From Tolumonas lignilytica (lineage in GTDB: Bacteria > Pseudomonadota > Gammaproteobacteria > Enterobacterales > Aeromonadaceae): a stretch of 64,000 nt of DNA. The position numbers were made by a program, and so were the translations under genes. How positions within the stretch are numbered: the stretch's first letter is position 1; each line of letters begins with the position of its first letter. The DNA is taken from contig NZ_AZUK01000001.1 of NCBI RefSeq assembly GCF_000527035.1, forward strand, positions 2,058,001-2,122,000. Reading direction: 5' to 3'. Below the pieces are notes generated by a model, which was given only the letters and a program-made list of their open reading frames with translations, did not search any database and was not told the origin of the DNA. Below are positions 17,406 through 25,676 of the stretch, piece by piece.

Positions 17406-18769
17406 CCCAGTCGTTGCAATTCAAGCTATCCGTCTGGATCGCCGGGGTTATCTTGGGGATCGCGTTGGCAGCCGGGATTTTCTCCTTTACATCGGCCTTC
17501 TCGGAAGCCAACGAATTACAGGATGATCAATTACGGCAAGTTGCAGCCCTGATTGACCAGAAGATTATTCCTTCCGGCGCCAATATGACGGAGCACGAAT
17601 ACAAAAAGCTCCATATCGATTCTGAAGCGCGGATCATCATTCAGGAGCTGGAATCGGTAGCGACTATCATGCCACAGGCGGAATTATCGTTTCAGACAAC
17701 CCTGCCTGATGGTCTGCAAACCATCACAGCCAAAGGTGATCGTTGGCGGGTCTATGTCAAAACGTTACACGATGGTCGTCGCATCGCCCTGGCACAAGAC
17801 ACCGCATTGCGCGATGAAATTGCCCGGGATGGTGCATTACGTACGCTGCTGCCGTTTATCATTCTGATCCCGATGCTGATCGGCATGACCAGCATTGTAA
17901 TTCGCCGCATGTTACGCCCGATCCGGTTGTTGGCCTTCTCGGTCGATCACCGCTCTGAACAGGAATTGGGCGTCTTGAATACCACTGATATTCCGGTGGA
18001 GATCCGGCCATTTATTGAAGCCATTAACCGGTTGCTTTTGCGGGTTTCCCGTTCCATCGAGATACAACGACGCTTTGTGGCCGATGCCGCGCACGAATTA
18101 CGCTCACCACTGACGGCCCTGTCATTGCAAGCGGAAGGACTGGATATCGGCCAGATGCCTATCGATACCAAAGTACGAGTGAATAAGCTGCGGGAAGGCT
18201 TGAAACGGGCCAGATCGTTGCTCGAACAACTGCTGGCGTATGCGCGGGTACAGGAACCTCAGCGGATTCCCGTCGTGACCAAGGTGTCGATGCGCCATAT
18301 TTTTCGCCGGGTGCTGGAGGATTTGATGTCATTGGCTGAAGCCAAGAATATCGATATTGGCGTGCTGAATGAAAATGATGTGCTTATCGAAGCCAATGAA
18401 ACGGATGTCATGACCCTGATAAAAAATCTGGTCGATAATGCCATTCGTTATACCCCTGAAAACGGGCAAATCGATCTCGATGCGGTGGAACTGAACGGGC
18501 GGCTGTTCCTTTCCGTGCAAGATACCGGCCCCGGCATTCCGCCGGAAGAGCAGGCCCGGGTTTTTGACCCGTTCTACCGAGTGCTCGGCAATGATGAAAT
18601 TGGTTCCGGTCTGGGGTTATCGATTGTAAAGACCATCACGGATCGCATGAATGGCAGTATCACTCTGGACAATATCATTCGTGAAGGGAGAGTGACGGGG
18701 TTAAAAGTCACTCTCTCTTTTGGGACGGATACCAGTCATCTAATCTCAGAACAGCATACTGCCATCTAA
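17381..18769 (+). CDS. Sensor histidine kinase (PmrB/QseC-like)
   Basis: About 460 residues: membrane segment at about 18-38, a periplasmic loop of roughly 120 residues, a second membrane segment (TLLPFIILIPMLIGMTSIVI near 160), a HAMP-like linker, HisKA with the phospho-acceptor His238 in ADAAHELRSPLTAL, and the ATPase domain with NLVDNAIRYTP, DTGPGIP and GSGLGLSI. The start at 17381 has a GAGGTG site nearby; an ATG at 17402 that overlaps the regulator stop as ATGA is an equally fair alternative. It pairs with the regulator upstream. The short periplasmic loop is typical of PmrB/QseC kinases. Confidence 0.9.
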   Translation: MDGIQRRMTQSLQFKLSVWIAGVILGIALAAGIFSFTSAFSEANELQDDQLRQVAALIDQKIIPSGANMTEHEYKKLHIDSEARIIIQELESVATIMPQAELSFQTTLPDGLQTITAKGDRWRVYVKTLHDGRRIALAQDTALRDEIARDGALRTLLPFIILIPMLIGMTSIVIRRMLRPIRLLAFSVDHRSEQELGVLNTTDIPVEIRPFIEAINRLLLRVSRSIEIQRRFVADAAHELRSPLTALSLQAEGLDIGQMPIDTKVRVNKLREGLKRARSLLEQLLAYARVQEPQRIPVVTKVSMRHIFRRVLEDLMSLAEAKNIDIGVLNENDVLIEANETDVMTLIKNLVDNAIRYTPENGQIDLDAVELNGRLFLSVQDTGPGIPPEEQARVFDPFYRVLGNDEIGSGLGLSIVKTITDRMNGSITLDNIIREGRVTGLKVTLSFGTDTSHLISEQHTAI

Positions 18770-19264
18770 AATCCCGCTTTCTGCCAGTAGGCGGATCCGC
18801 ATAACCAAATCGTCGTCGTTAAAGCGATATGCCTCTTTCATGGCATATCCCAACGGGCTGTCGGCATGATGATCCACCGAATGTGCGTGATAGATAAAGC
18901 GTACAAACAGTGCTTCCGGCTGCGGTTCTTCGATGCGCATACGCAACAGAAATTCAGCGCCGGTCTCGGCATCATGGCTTTGATATTCCACCTGTTCATG
19001 GGGAACAAACGTGACCTCATCGTGGATCTGATAACTGCCGAAGTTTAAGCGCCGTGTCAGACCCTGCACCATATCGCCGTCGATCACACTGTCTTCCAGC
19101 CAAGGGATAAAGGTTTCAGGCTGGGTAGCCCGCAGCATTAAACCCTGCCAGAGCTGGTCGCGGGTCAACGCCGTCACTCGGGTATCCGAGGCATCGTTGA
19201 TCTGCACCAGATGTTCAAACGTCAGCGGCTGACCCATCGGACGTGGTGTATTCATCATGTGCAT
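18746..19264 (-). CDS. AtaL-like (DUF1857) SRPBCC-fold protein
   Basis: A 172-residue cytoplasmic protein with the DUF1857 pattern FEHLVQIND ... LTRDQLWQGLMLRA ... FIPWLE near the N-terminus. Family members have a START/SRPBCC ligand-binding fold, but their ligand is unknown. A strong AAGGAGA site precedes the start. The gene is convergent with the histidine kinase and their 3' ends overlap by 24 bp. It may be cotranscribed with the dioxygenase gene that begins upstream at 20129, across a 55-bp gap. Confidence 0.8.
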   Translation of the reverse strand: MHMMNTPRPMGQPLTFEHLVQINDASDTRVTALTRDQLWQGLMLRATQPETFIPWLEDSVIDGDMVQGLTRRLNFGSYQIHDEVTFVPHEQVEYQSHDAETGAEFLLRMRIEEPQPEALFVRFIYHAHSVDHHADSPLGYAMKEAYRFNDDDLVMRIRLLAESGILDGSMLF

Positions 19265-19319
19265 ATCATCTCCTTGGCTGGCAGAACCAACCCTGTGTTA
19301 TCGCTGTGGCTGTTATGTT

Positions 19320-20129
19320 TTACGCCAGTAACTGTGTTCCGGATCCAAAAGCAAAAATATCCATGGCCAATGTGCCGAGCGCGACATCTTTGTGTAGACG
19401 TAAGACTGCTTTACTGTCAGCAGCGCCCAATGCCACGAACAAAGGCAATAAATGCTCATCGGTCGGATGTGCCCGACGGGCATGAGGCGCCAGTCGGCGA
19501 TAGTCATTCAGAGCATCAATGTCATGGCTCTCAATTTTATCGATCACCCAGTCGCGGAACTGGTCAACATACGGATCGCCCGCTTCCGCTTGTTCATCGG
19601 GACGATCCCAGTGCAACTCACCCAGATTGTGGGTGAAACTGCCGGAGGCCAGTATCAGCACACCTTCGTCGCTTAATCCGCGCAGGAGCTGACCGAGTGC
19701 AAATTGCAGTTTCGGTGGCACAGACGGATTCAGCGACAGTTGCACGACCGGTATGTCTGCTTGCGGATACAGATAACGTAGCGGCACCCAGGCACCGTGA
19801 TCCAGCCCGCGTTGAGCGTCGAGCTTGGCTTCCAGCCCAATCTTTTGCAGTGTGGCCTGTACCTTTGCCGCCAGTTCCGGTGAACCGGGAACTGGATATT
19901 GCAGGCTATACAAGGCCCGGGGAAAACCACCAAAATCGTGGATGGTTTCCGGCGCCATGCTACTGCTCAGCGTAGGCTGATGTGTCAGCCAATGGGCAGA
20001 GATCACCAAAATGGCCTTGGGTTTGGGTAACTGCTGCCCGATCCGGGTTAAGACGGGCCCGGTCGTGCCGGGTTCCAGCGCCAGCATCGGTGAACCGTGC
20101 GAAATAAAGAGCGTTGGTAAGCGAGCCAT
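19320..20129 (-). CDS. DODA-type extradiol ring-opening dioxygenase (YgiD-like)
   Basis: A 269-residue enzyme of the class III extradiol/4,5-DOPA dioxygenase family (LigB superfamily). Metal-binding and catalytic histidines fit: FISHGSPML near residue 10, SAHWLTH near 45, DHGAWVPL near 115, and SGSFTHNLGELHW near 170. The length equals that of E. coli YgiD (about 260-270). It would open catechol-like rings with non-haem iron or zinc; the physiological substrate is unknown. A GGAG-type site (AAGGAGAACC) precedes the start. Confidence 0.88.
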   Translation of the reverse strand: MARLPTLFISHGSPMLALEPGTTGPVLTRIGQQLPKPKAILVISAHWLTHQPTLSSSMAPETIHDFGGFPRALYSLQYPVPGSPELAAKVQATLQKIGLEAKLDAQRGLDHGAWVPLRYLYPQADIPVVQLSLNPSVPPKLQFALGQLLRGLSDEGVLILASGSFTHNLGELHWDRPDEQAEAGDPYVDQFRDWVIDKIESHDIDALNDYRRLAPHARRAHPTDEHLLPLFVALGAADSKAVLRLHKDVALGTLAMDIFAFGSGTQLLA

Positions 20130-20340
20130 GAGGTTCTCCTTGCGTCATAAGACTAAATCATGGTGACAGCTTATGCCTTTATTTGTTGCTTAAAAATAAC
20201 CATAAAAGCAAATAACTGTTGCCTATAATGCAACTATGCTGACGGAATGTGGGCCAAGTGTGTTTTGTTCAGTGCTCTGCCTGTCTCATTAGTTTAAGAT
20301 ACGGCGGTTTATTTATGACGCCTTGAAAAGGACAAAAGTA

Positions 20341-21507
20341 ATGAAGATTGCAGTTGCAGGAACAGGCTACGTCGGGCTGTCAAATGCGGTGTTGATGGCT
20401 CAACACCACGAAGTCGTCGCCTTGGATATCATGGAAGAGAAGGTTCGGCAGTTAAATGCACGGATCTCGCCGATAGCGGATCATGAAATCGAAGAGTACC
20501 TGCAACATAAGGCGCTGAACTTGCGGGCAACCACCGATAAACAAGATGCGTATCAGGGGGCTCAGTTTGTCATTATCGCAACGCCGACGGATTATGATCC
20601 AGAGACCAACTACTTCAACACCTCTTCTGTAGAAGCGGTGATCCGCGATGTGATAGCCATTAATCCTGATGCCATCATGGTGATCAAATCGACGATTCCG
20701 GTGGGCTATGTCAAACGGCTGAGAAAAGATCTTGGTTGCGATAAGATCATGTTTTCACCAGAGTTTTTGCGAGAAGGTCGTGCGCTGTACGATAACTTAT
20801 ATCCTTCACGTATTGTGGTGGGTGAACAATCTGCCCGGGCAGAACAGTTTGCTGCCTTGTTGCTGGAAGGGGCGATCAAGAAAGATGTGCCGATCCTGTT
20901 CACCGATCCGACCGAAGCGGAAGCCATCAAGTTATTCTCGAACACCTATCTGGCAATGCGCGTCGCTTACTTCAATGAATTAGATACCTATGCACAAAGT
21001 CTGGGGCTCGACAGCAAGCAGATCATCGAAGGGGTGGGGCTGGATCCTCGTATCGGTTCGCATTACAACAACCCGTCATTTGGTTATGGTGGTTATTGCT
21101 TGCCGAAAGATACCAAACAGCTGTTGGCCAATTACAATCAGGTGCCAAATAACCTGATCCGGGCGATTGTCGACTCCAACACCACTCGTAAAGACTTCAT
21201 TGCCGACTCCATTATTAAACGCAATCCGAAAGTGGTGGGCATTTATCGTCTGATCATGAAGGCCGGTTCCGATAATTTCCGTGCGTCGGCGATTCAGGGG
21301 GTCATGAAGCGGATCAAGGCGAAGGGGATCGAGGTCGTGATTTATGAGCCGGTGCTGAAAGAAGAAACCTTCTTTAAATCCCGCATCATTCGCGATCTGA
21401 GCGAATTCAAGACGGTGGCGGATGTGATCATTTCCAACCGCATGGTGCCTGAATTGAGCGATGTCGAAGAAAAAGTGTATACCCGCGATTTATTTGGTAA
21501 GGATTGA
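20341..21507 (+). CDS. ugd: UDP-glucose 6-dehydrogenase
   Basis: A 388-residue enzyme, the same length as E. coli Ugd and closely similar throughout. It begins [15 protein letters not shown] (NAD-binding Rossmann motif), with [27 protein letters not shown], and the catalytic cysteine in [14 protein letters not shown] at about residue 260. It oxidises UDP-glucose to UDP-glucuronate, precursor of capsule sugars and of aminoarabinose for lipid A. The ATG at 20341 has an AAAAGGA site; the TTG at 20323 is rejected. It is monocistronic and divergent from the dioxygenase. In enteric bacteria ugd is part of the PmrA regulon, and a PmrAB-like system lies 3 kb away. Confidence 0.95.
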   Translation: MKIAVAGTGYVGLSNAVLMAQHHEVVALDIMEEKVRQLNARISPIADHEIEEYLQHKALNLRATTDKQDAYQGAQFVIIATPTDYDPETNYFNTSSVEAVIRDVIAINPDAIMVIKSTIPVGYVKRLRKDLGCDKIMFSPEFLREGRALYDNLYPSRIVVGEQSARAEQFAALLLEGAIKKDVPILFTDPTEAEAIKLFSNTYLAMRVAYFNELDTYAQSLGLDSKQIIEGVGLDPRIGSHYNNPSFGYGGYCLPKDTKQLLANYNQVPNNLIRAIVDSNTTRKDFIADSIIKRNPKVVGIYRLIMKAGSDNFRASAIQGVMKRIKAKGIEVVIYEPVLKEETFFKSRIIRDLSEFKTVADVIISNRMVPELSDVEEKVYTRDLFGKD

Positions 21508-21520
21508 TCCTGCTTTGCTA

Positions 21521-21552
21521 AGGCCACATCCGCTCTGGTTGTGGCTGTTTCT
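21521..21552 (+). terminator. Probable terminator of ugd
   Basis: GCCACA (21523-21528) pairs with TGTGGC (21540-21545) around an 11-base loop, followed by TGTTTCTT. The stem is short. Confidence 0.5.
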
Positions 21553-21580
21553 TGTATCCAAGCTGTTTTCCTGCTTTGTT

Positions 21581-21607
21581 GGTGTAAATTTTTAATTTAT
21601 TTACACC
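21581..21607. promoter_or_regulatory. Perfect 9-bp inverted repeat upstream of the porin gene
   Basis: GGTGTAAAT and ATTTACACC are exact reverse complements separated by nine A/T bases, in the 521-bp gap between ugd and the porin gene. The centre is not that of a GalR operator. It could be a binding site for an unidentified regulator or a small RNA hairpin; no regulator is assigned. Confidence 0.4.
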
Positions 21608-21812
21608 ATCCACCACTTTTCATTACATATCCTGCTATCACGCCCAGATTTTACTCTCCTGATTTTCCTGCTGAAAAATTTCACGACTCAGCTAACTGTA
21701 ATGATAATTGCTATTGATATGCGCATATCTTTGAAAAATAAATGATTATTTTAATTTCATGGTGCGTTCGCGTTGTCTTTTTGCTTGATTCTAATGTGGT
21801 TAACATGAATTT

Positions 21813-21828
21813 GTGTAACCGATAACAC
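21813..21828. promoter_or_regulatory. GalR-type operator upstream of the porin gene
   Basis: GTGTAACCGATAACAC matches the E. coli GalR/GalS consensus GTGKAANCGNTTWCAC at all but one fixed position. It lies about 120 bp upstream of the likely porin -10 box, and galR is encoded in this window. Confidence 0.55.
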
Positions 21829-21907
21829 TATTATTTTTATTTATAACTATATGATAAATAATGATTTAATTTTTGATTTCCGGTTCCATTTGGTTTTTGT
21901 GAAGTGT

Positions 21908-21941
21908 ATCAACTCACAATTTGTGAGTTGATCTATATAAT
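21908..21941 (+). promoter_or_regulatory. Porin promoter overlapped by a perfect 25-bp palindrome
   Basis: Arms ATCAACTCACAA (21908-21919) and TTGTGAGTTGAT (21921-21932) are exact inverted repeats around one T. A TATAAT box follows at 21936-21941, predicting a start near 21948 and an 80-base leader. The palindrome therefore covers the -35 region, as expected of a repressor site. It does not fit GalR or a standard CRP site (TGTGA-N6-TCACA); the regulator is unknown. Confidence 0.6.
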
Positions 21942-22028
21942 GCTGCCGTTTGCAGTGAAACAATTACACGCGATGTTAGTTTTTGAGCAGTAACTAACGA
22001 TTAGAAACCAAAGCAAAAGGAAAACAGA

Positions 22029-23321
22029 ATGAACGCTAAATGGATTCCCTTATCTGCAGCGATAGCACTGGCGTTAGGCTCTGCTGCAGCATCTGCTGCG
22101 ACCACTCCCGATTTTCATGGCTATTTGCGCGGCGGAGTTGGTGCCTCAACCAAAGATGGCGGTACACAAAGTGGCAGTGAATTTCAGAAAAACTATTTAG
22201 GTCGTCTCGGTAACGAATTTGACACCTATGGTGAAGTCGAGCTGGGACAGGAAGTCTTTAACAAAGACAGCAAATCGTTTTATGTCGATTCCATGTTCTC
22301 CATGTCATCAAAGGGAACAACCGACAACGAACATACCGGCGACAGTTCAGCTGATTTCGGGCTGAAACAATTCAATGTGCAGGCCAAAGGGCTGATTGCG
22401 GCTTCACCGGATGCGGTATTGTGGGCCGGTAAACGTTTCTATCAACGCCATGATTTACATATCATTGATACCAAATACTGGAACGTGTCTGGTTATGGTG
22501 CCGGTGTGGAAAAAATCAAAGCCGGGCAGGGTGATCTTTCTGTTGCCTGGATAAGAAACGATCAAGGTCCGTTGAACATCAACTATGCGGATGTTCGTTA
22601 TGCCGGATTGTCACCTTGGGCGGGCTCCTGGATTGAGCTGGGTGTGGATTACGCCATGCCGAACAAAACCAGCGCCCAGGATAAACTTGATGATACCGAT
22701 AGCTCCGGCATCAAATACAGCACCGGTACCGATAAAGGTGTGATGCTGACAGCAGAGTTGAGTCAGCAGATGTTGGGTTTCTGGCCGAAAACCGTCTTCC
22801 AGTATGCGACCAAGGGCTTGGCGCAGAATATGGTGACACAGGGCGGTGGCTGGTATGACGCATGGCGTGATAATCAGGATGCCAAAGGTTTCCGTGTGAT
22901 CAATACCGCGGAAGCGCCGATTACAGATAACCTGCAACTGGCATATGTACTGACCTATGGTCAGGTTAAAAATACGGCACTGGACTGGGCTACCTGGCAG
23001 GGTAATTCCTGGGATAAGGGTGATACCGACATGTTCTCTGCTGTATTACGCCCGATTTATCAATGGGATGACTACAACAAAACCATGCTGGAATTGGGCT
23101 ATTTCCAGCTTGATCACAAAACAACGGATAATGGCAAAGACAAGTGGGGCGGTAAGAAAGTCACTTTATCGCAGGCTTGGTCTGCGGGTCGTGGTTTGCT
23201 GGCGCGTCCTGAAATCCGTGTTTACACCACTTACATCAAAAATGACCAAGGCGAAACATTCAACAATTCGACCTCTGATCATGATGTTCGTTTTGGTGTT
23301 CAGGCAGAAGCCTGGTGGTAA
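22029..23321 (+). CDS. Maltoporin-family outer-membrane channel (galacto-oligosaccharide porin candidate)
   Basis: A 430-residue LamB-family porin with a signal peptide ending ASA at about residue 24, then TTPDFHGYLRGGVGAST, the typical start of maltoporins. It shows alternating beta-strand patterns, aromatic residues along a putative greasy slide and a final aromatic residue (QAEAWW) as required for outer-membrane insertion. It resembles LamB/ScrY/BglH-type channels. No maltose genes lie nearby; the surrounding genes act on galactan, so galacto-oligosaccharides are the likely cargo (compare GanL of Dickeya). An AAAGGAAAAC site precedes the start. Control by GalR and by an unknown palindrome-binding regulator is proposed. 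Confidence 0.88.
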   Translation: MNAKWIPLSAAIALALGSAAASAATTPDFHGYLRGGVGASTKDGGTQSGSEFQKNYLGRLGNEFDTYGEVELGQEVFNKDSKSFYVDSMFSMSSKGTTDNEHTGDSSADFGLKQFNVQAKGLIAASPDAVLWAGKRFYQRHDLHIIDTKYWNVSGYGAGVEKIKAGQGDLSVAWIRNDQGPLNINYADVRYAGLSPWAGSWIELGVDYAMPNKTSAQDKLDDTDSSGIKYSTGTDKGVMLTAELSQQMLGFWPKTVFQYATKGLAQNMVTQGGGWYDAWRDNQDAKGFRVINTAEAPITDNLQLAYVLTYGQVKNTALDWATWQGNSWDKGDTDMFSAVLRPIYQWDDYNKTMLELGYFQLDHKTTDNGKDKWGGKKVTLSQAWSAGRGLLARPEIRVYTTYIKNDQGETFNNSTSDHDVRFGVQAEAWW

Positions 23322-23331
23322 TCAATGCCTT

Positions 23332-23355
23332 AAACAGCCCTGCGGGGCTGTTTTT
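23332..23355 (+). terminator. Rho-independent terminator after the porin gene
   Basis: AAACAGCCC / GGGCTGTTT, a perfect 9-bp stem with loop TGCG, followed by TTCTTCC, 10 bp after the stop. Confidence 0.9.
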
Positions 23356-23480
23356 CTTCCCTTGCAAGTATTGTGATGAGGGGAAGGCAACGAGTTCCAC
23401 AGTTTCAGTGTCTGTCATGAGAGCATCGGAATGACTGATGTTAGTATGCTAGGTTATAAAACCGTTCATGGAGCTACAAT

Positions 23481-24410
23481 ATGAAGTTAATGTCGTCGAT
23501 AGCGCTCGCTGTTTGCATTTCGTTAGCGGGCTGTTCTTCATTCAGTTCTGCAATATCAGGCCCGACCGCACTTAAACAGATCGCTAATGCCAACGATGCC
23601 AATAGTTCTCTTCGGTTGGCAACAGTCTGCTGCAAACAATATTCTGAAATAAAATATAAAGATTTCTCAACTATTAAAGATGACGATGAAGTCATCGATC
23701 AGAAAAATGATACCTATCTATTTCCTGATGGAAAAAGCTATTTTTCCGCATACAAATTGCCCGCTAATAAAGGCAGTTTCCGGATAACATTATCTTCTTT
23801 ATTTACCAAAACAGTCTTTGTGCCCAAAGTCATTTTGCTGGATGGGCAATATAATATTACCCGCGTTATCGATGCCTCTATTTTTCATTTTGAACCGGCC
23901 GAATTACTCAATGACAATCAATTCTCCGGGACATTTACTATAGATCGTTCGCATTATGGGGATATTCATAATGAAACTTATATGATTATTTATACCCCAG
24001 AACAGGAATTATCTGCCTCGACCTCCATTGATACCGATGAGATGCGTTATGCCAAAGCTCGTGCGCTGACAACACCGCGTAACGCAAAGGAAAATATTCC
24101 GCATGCGGCATGGGGGAATCTGCATTGGAAAGTGGAATATTTATCTGATTTAAATGCGCAGAATAATATCTATATTCCAAATCCAGCCACGGCGCCAGCC
24201 GTGCAACCCGCTATCACTGCTCAGACAACGGTCGTTCATGATGACATACAACAACCCGCGATGCTGAAAGAGACAGAAAAATATTATAACGATCAAATCC
24301 GCTTGGCGATTAAAAATAATGATATCAAAAAAGCAGTAGCCTTATATAAGGAAGCCAAACGTTTAGGTTCACCAACGGCAGAAGGCGTTTTAATTAAAAG
24401 TCTGGAATAA
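23481..24410 (+). CDS. MalM-like periplasmic lipoprotein
   Basis: A 309-residue protein with a lipoprotein signal (MKLMSSIALAVCISLAGC, lipobox LAGC, lipidated Cys18). Residues near 75-180 follow the pattern of maltose-operon protein MalM: FPDGKSYFSAYKLP, a beta-sandwich stretch with SLFTKTVFVPKVILLDG, and later RYAKARALT. A Pro/Ala/Thr linker near 235 leads to a helical C-terminal repeat-like end. MalM's function is unsettled, but it binds sugars and sits with the maltoporin. Here too it follows a maltoporin homologue, so it probably serves galacto-oligosaccharide uptake. The gene is AT-richer than its neighbours. Confidence 0.75.
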   Translation: MKLMSSIALAVCISLAGCSSFSSAISGPTALKQIANANDANSSLRLATVCCKQYSEIKYKDFSTIKDDDEVIDQKNDTYLFPDGKSYFSAYKLPANKGSFRITLSSLFTKTVFVPKVILLDGQYNITRVIDASIFHFEPAELLNDNQFSGTFTIDRSHYGDIHNETYMIIYTPEQELSASTSIDTDEMRYAKARALTTPRNAKENIPHAAWGNLHWKVEYLSDLNAQNNIYIPNPATAPAVQPAITAQTTVVHDDIQQPAMLKETEKYYNDQIRLAIKNNDIKKAVALYKEAKRLGSPTAEGVLIKSLE

Positions 24411-24438
24411 ATACTCCTAGCCATTTTTAATTTTTATT

Positions 24439-24475
24439 AACGCCTGTTCATTCATCGAATGGGTGTTGTTTTGCT
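24439..24475 (+). terminator. Possible terminator after the MalM-like gene
   Basis: AACGCC (24439-24444) pairs with GGTGTT (24462-24467) with further inner pairing (TTCATT against AATG), followed by GTTTTG. Two wobble pairs weaken it. Confidence 0.4.
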
Positions 24476-24536
24476 CTGTCTGCTGTTCCTGATTTATTTA
24501 ATTATTTTTTACTGTTAATGATTGAAAGGGACTTTT

Positions 24537-25676
24537 ATGCCATGGATCTCCAATTTTATATTTGCGTGTTTAGCCTTGCTGTTTGCTTCCTCTGCGTATC
24601 CTTCTGAAAATAACCATTCTGCGTTTGTGATTGGTGCGGATATTTCACATTTGCCGCAATTAGAAGCGGCTGGCGCACGATTTTATGATCAGAATAAAGC
24701 GGATGATTTACTGGTTATTTTAAAACGTAATGGCGTGAACACCATCCGCATTAAGGTGTGGAACGAACCGGGTAAATATGCCCAGTTTCCATCCAACCAG
24801 AGTGACCCCGTTGGGTATAACAATCCGGAACATGCGGTCGCATTGGCGAAGCGGGCGGCACAGTTGGGTTTTCGCATCATGATGGATTTTCACTACAGTG
24901 ACTGGTGGGCCGATCCGGGTAAACAGAATATCCCGCTGGCCTGGCAGGGGAAAAATGCCTCCCAAGTCAGTAAGGCTCTGTATCAATTTACACTGCACGT
25001 CATGTTACGCCTGAAAGAGGAAGGGGTGACACCGGAATGGGTGCAGGTCGGTAATGAAATTACCAACGGTATGCTCTGGCCGCTGGGGCGAACCTCCGAG
25101 TGGGATAATCTGGCCGACTTTCTGAAATCAGGGGCTCAGGCGGTTAAAACGGTTTTTCCGCACAGTCAGGTGGTGTTGCATCTGGATGCCGGTGGCGATA
25201 ACGAACGTTGTCGTCGCTGGTTTACCGAAGCGGTGCGACATCACGTGCCATTTGATGTCATTGGCCTGTCTTACTACCCAGTCTGGCATGGTGCCTTGCG
25301 GGATCTGGCCAGCAATATGGCCGATTTAAGTGAGCGCTTTGCCCGCCCGGTGATGGTGGTGGAGACGGCCTATCCGTGGACAAAAGAAAATGGCGATTCA
25401 CAGCCGAATGTCTACACACAGACCGGGCCGGAACCTTGGCCGATGACACCGGAAGGGCAAACTGCATTTTTAACCCACCTGAACCACACCGTGAAACAGG
25501 TGCCACAGCATCAGGGATTAGGTTTCATCTACTGGGAGCCGGATTTTATTCCCGTGACCGGTGCGGGCTGGAAGAAAGGCGCGGGTGATGAATGGGACAA
25601 CGTAACGTTATTTGATTTCAGCGGCCATGCGTTACCGGCGCTGCATGCCATCACGCAGGAGGCCTCAGATGACTGA
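24537..25676 (+). CDS. GH53 endo-beta-1,4-galactanase, exported
   Basis: A 379-residue glycoside hydrolase family 53 enzyme with a signal peptide (hydrophobic FIFACLALLFASSAYPS, residues 6-22). The acid/base Glu174 is in QVGNEITNGMLWP and the nucleophile Glu276 in MVVETAYPW; NTIRIKVWNEP and DFHYSDWWADP are further family motifs. It cleaves internal beta-1,4-galactosidic bonds in type I arabinogalactan and pectic galactan. The ATG at 24537 has an AAAGGGA site; a TTG at 24522 is rejected. It overlaps the next GH53 gene by 8 bp, so the two are translationally coupled. Confidence 0.92.
   Translation: MPWISNFIFACLALLFASSAYPSENNHSAFVIGADISHLPQLEAAGARFYDQNKADDLLVILKRNGVNTIRIKVWNEPGKYAQFPSNQSDPVGYNNPEHAVALAKRAAQLGFRIMMDFHYSDWWADPGKQNIPLAWQGKNASQVSKALYQFTLHVMLRLKEEGVTPEWVQVGNEITNGMLWPLGRTSEWDNLADFLKSGAQAVKTVFPHSQVVLHLDAGGDNERCRRWFTEAVRHHVPFDVIGLSYYPVWHGALRDLASNMADLSERFARPVMVVETAYPWTKENGDSQPNVYTQTGPEPWPMTPEGQTAFLTHLNHTVKQVPQHQGLGFIYWEPDFIPVTGAGWKKGAGDEWDNVTLFDFSGHALPALHAITQEASDD

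Noticed and set aside
21908-21932. CRP site at the porin promoter
   Set aside because: The palindrome has TCACA-N3-TGTGA order, the reverse of the TGTGA-N6-TCACA needed by CRP; only weak half-matches remain on each side.
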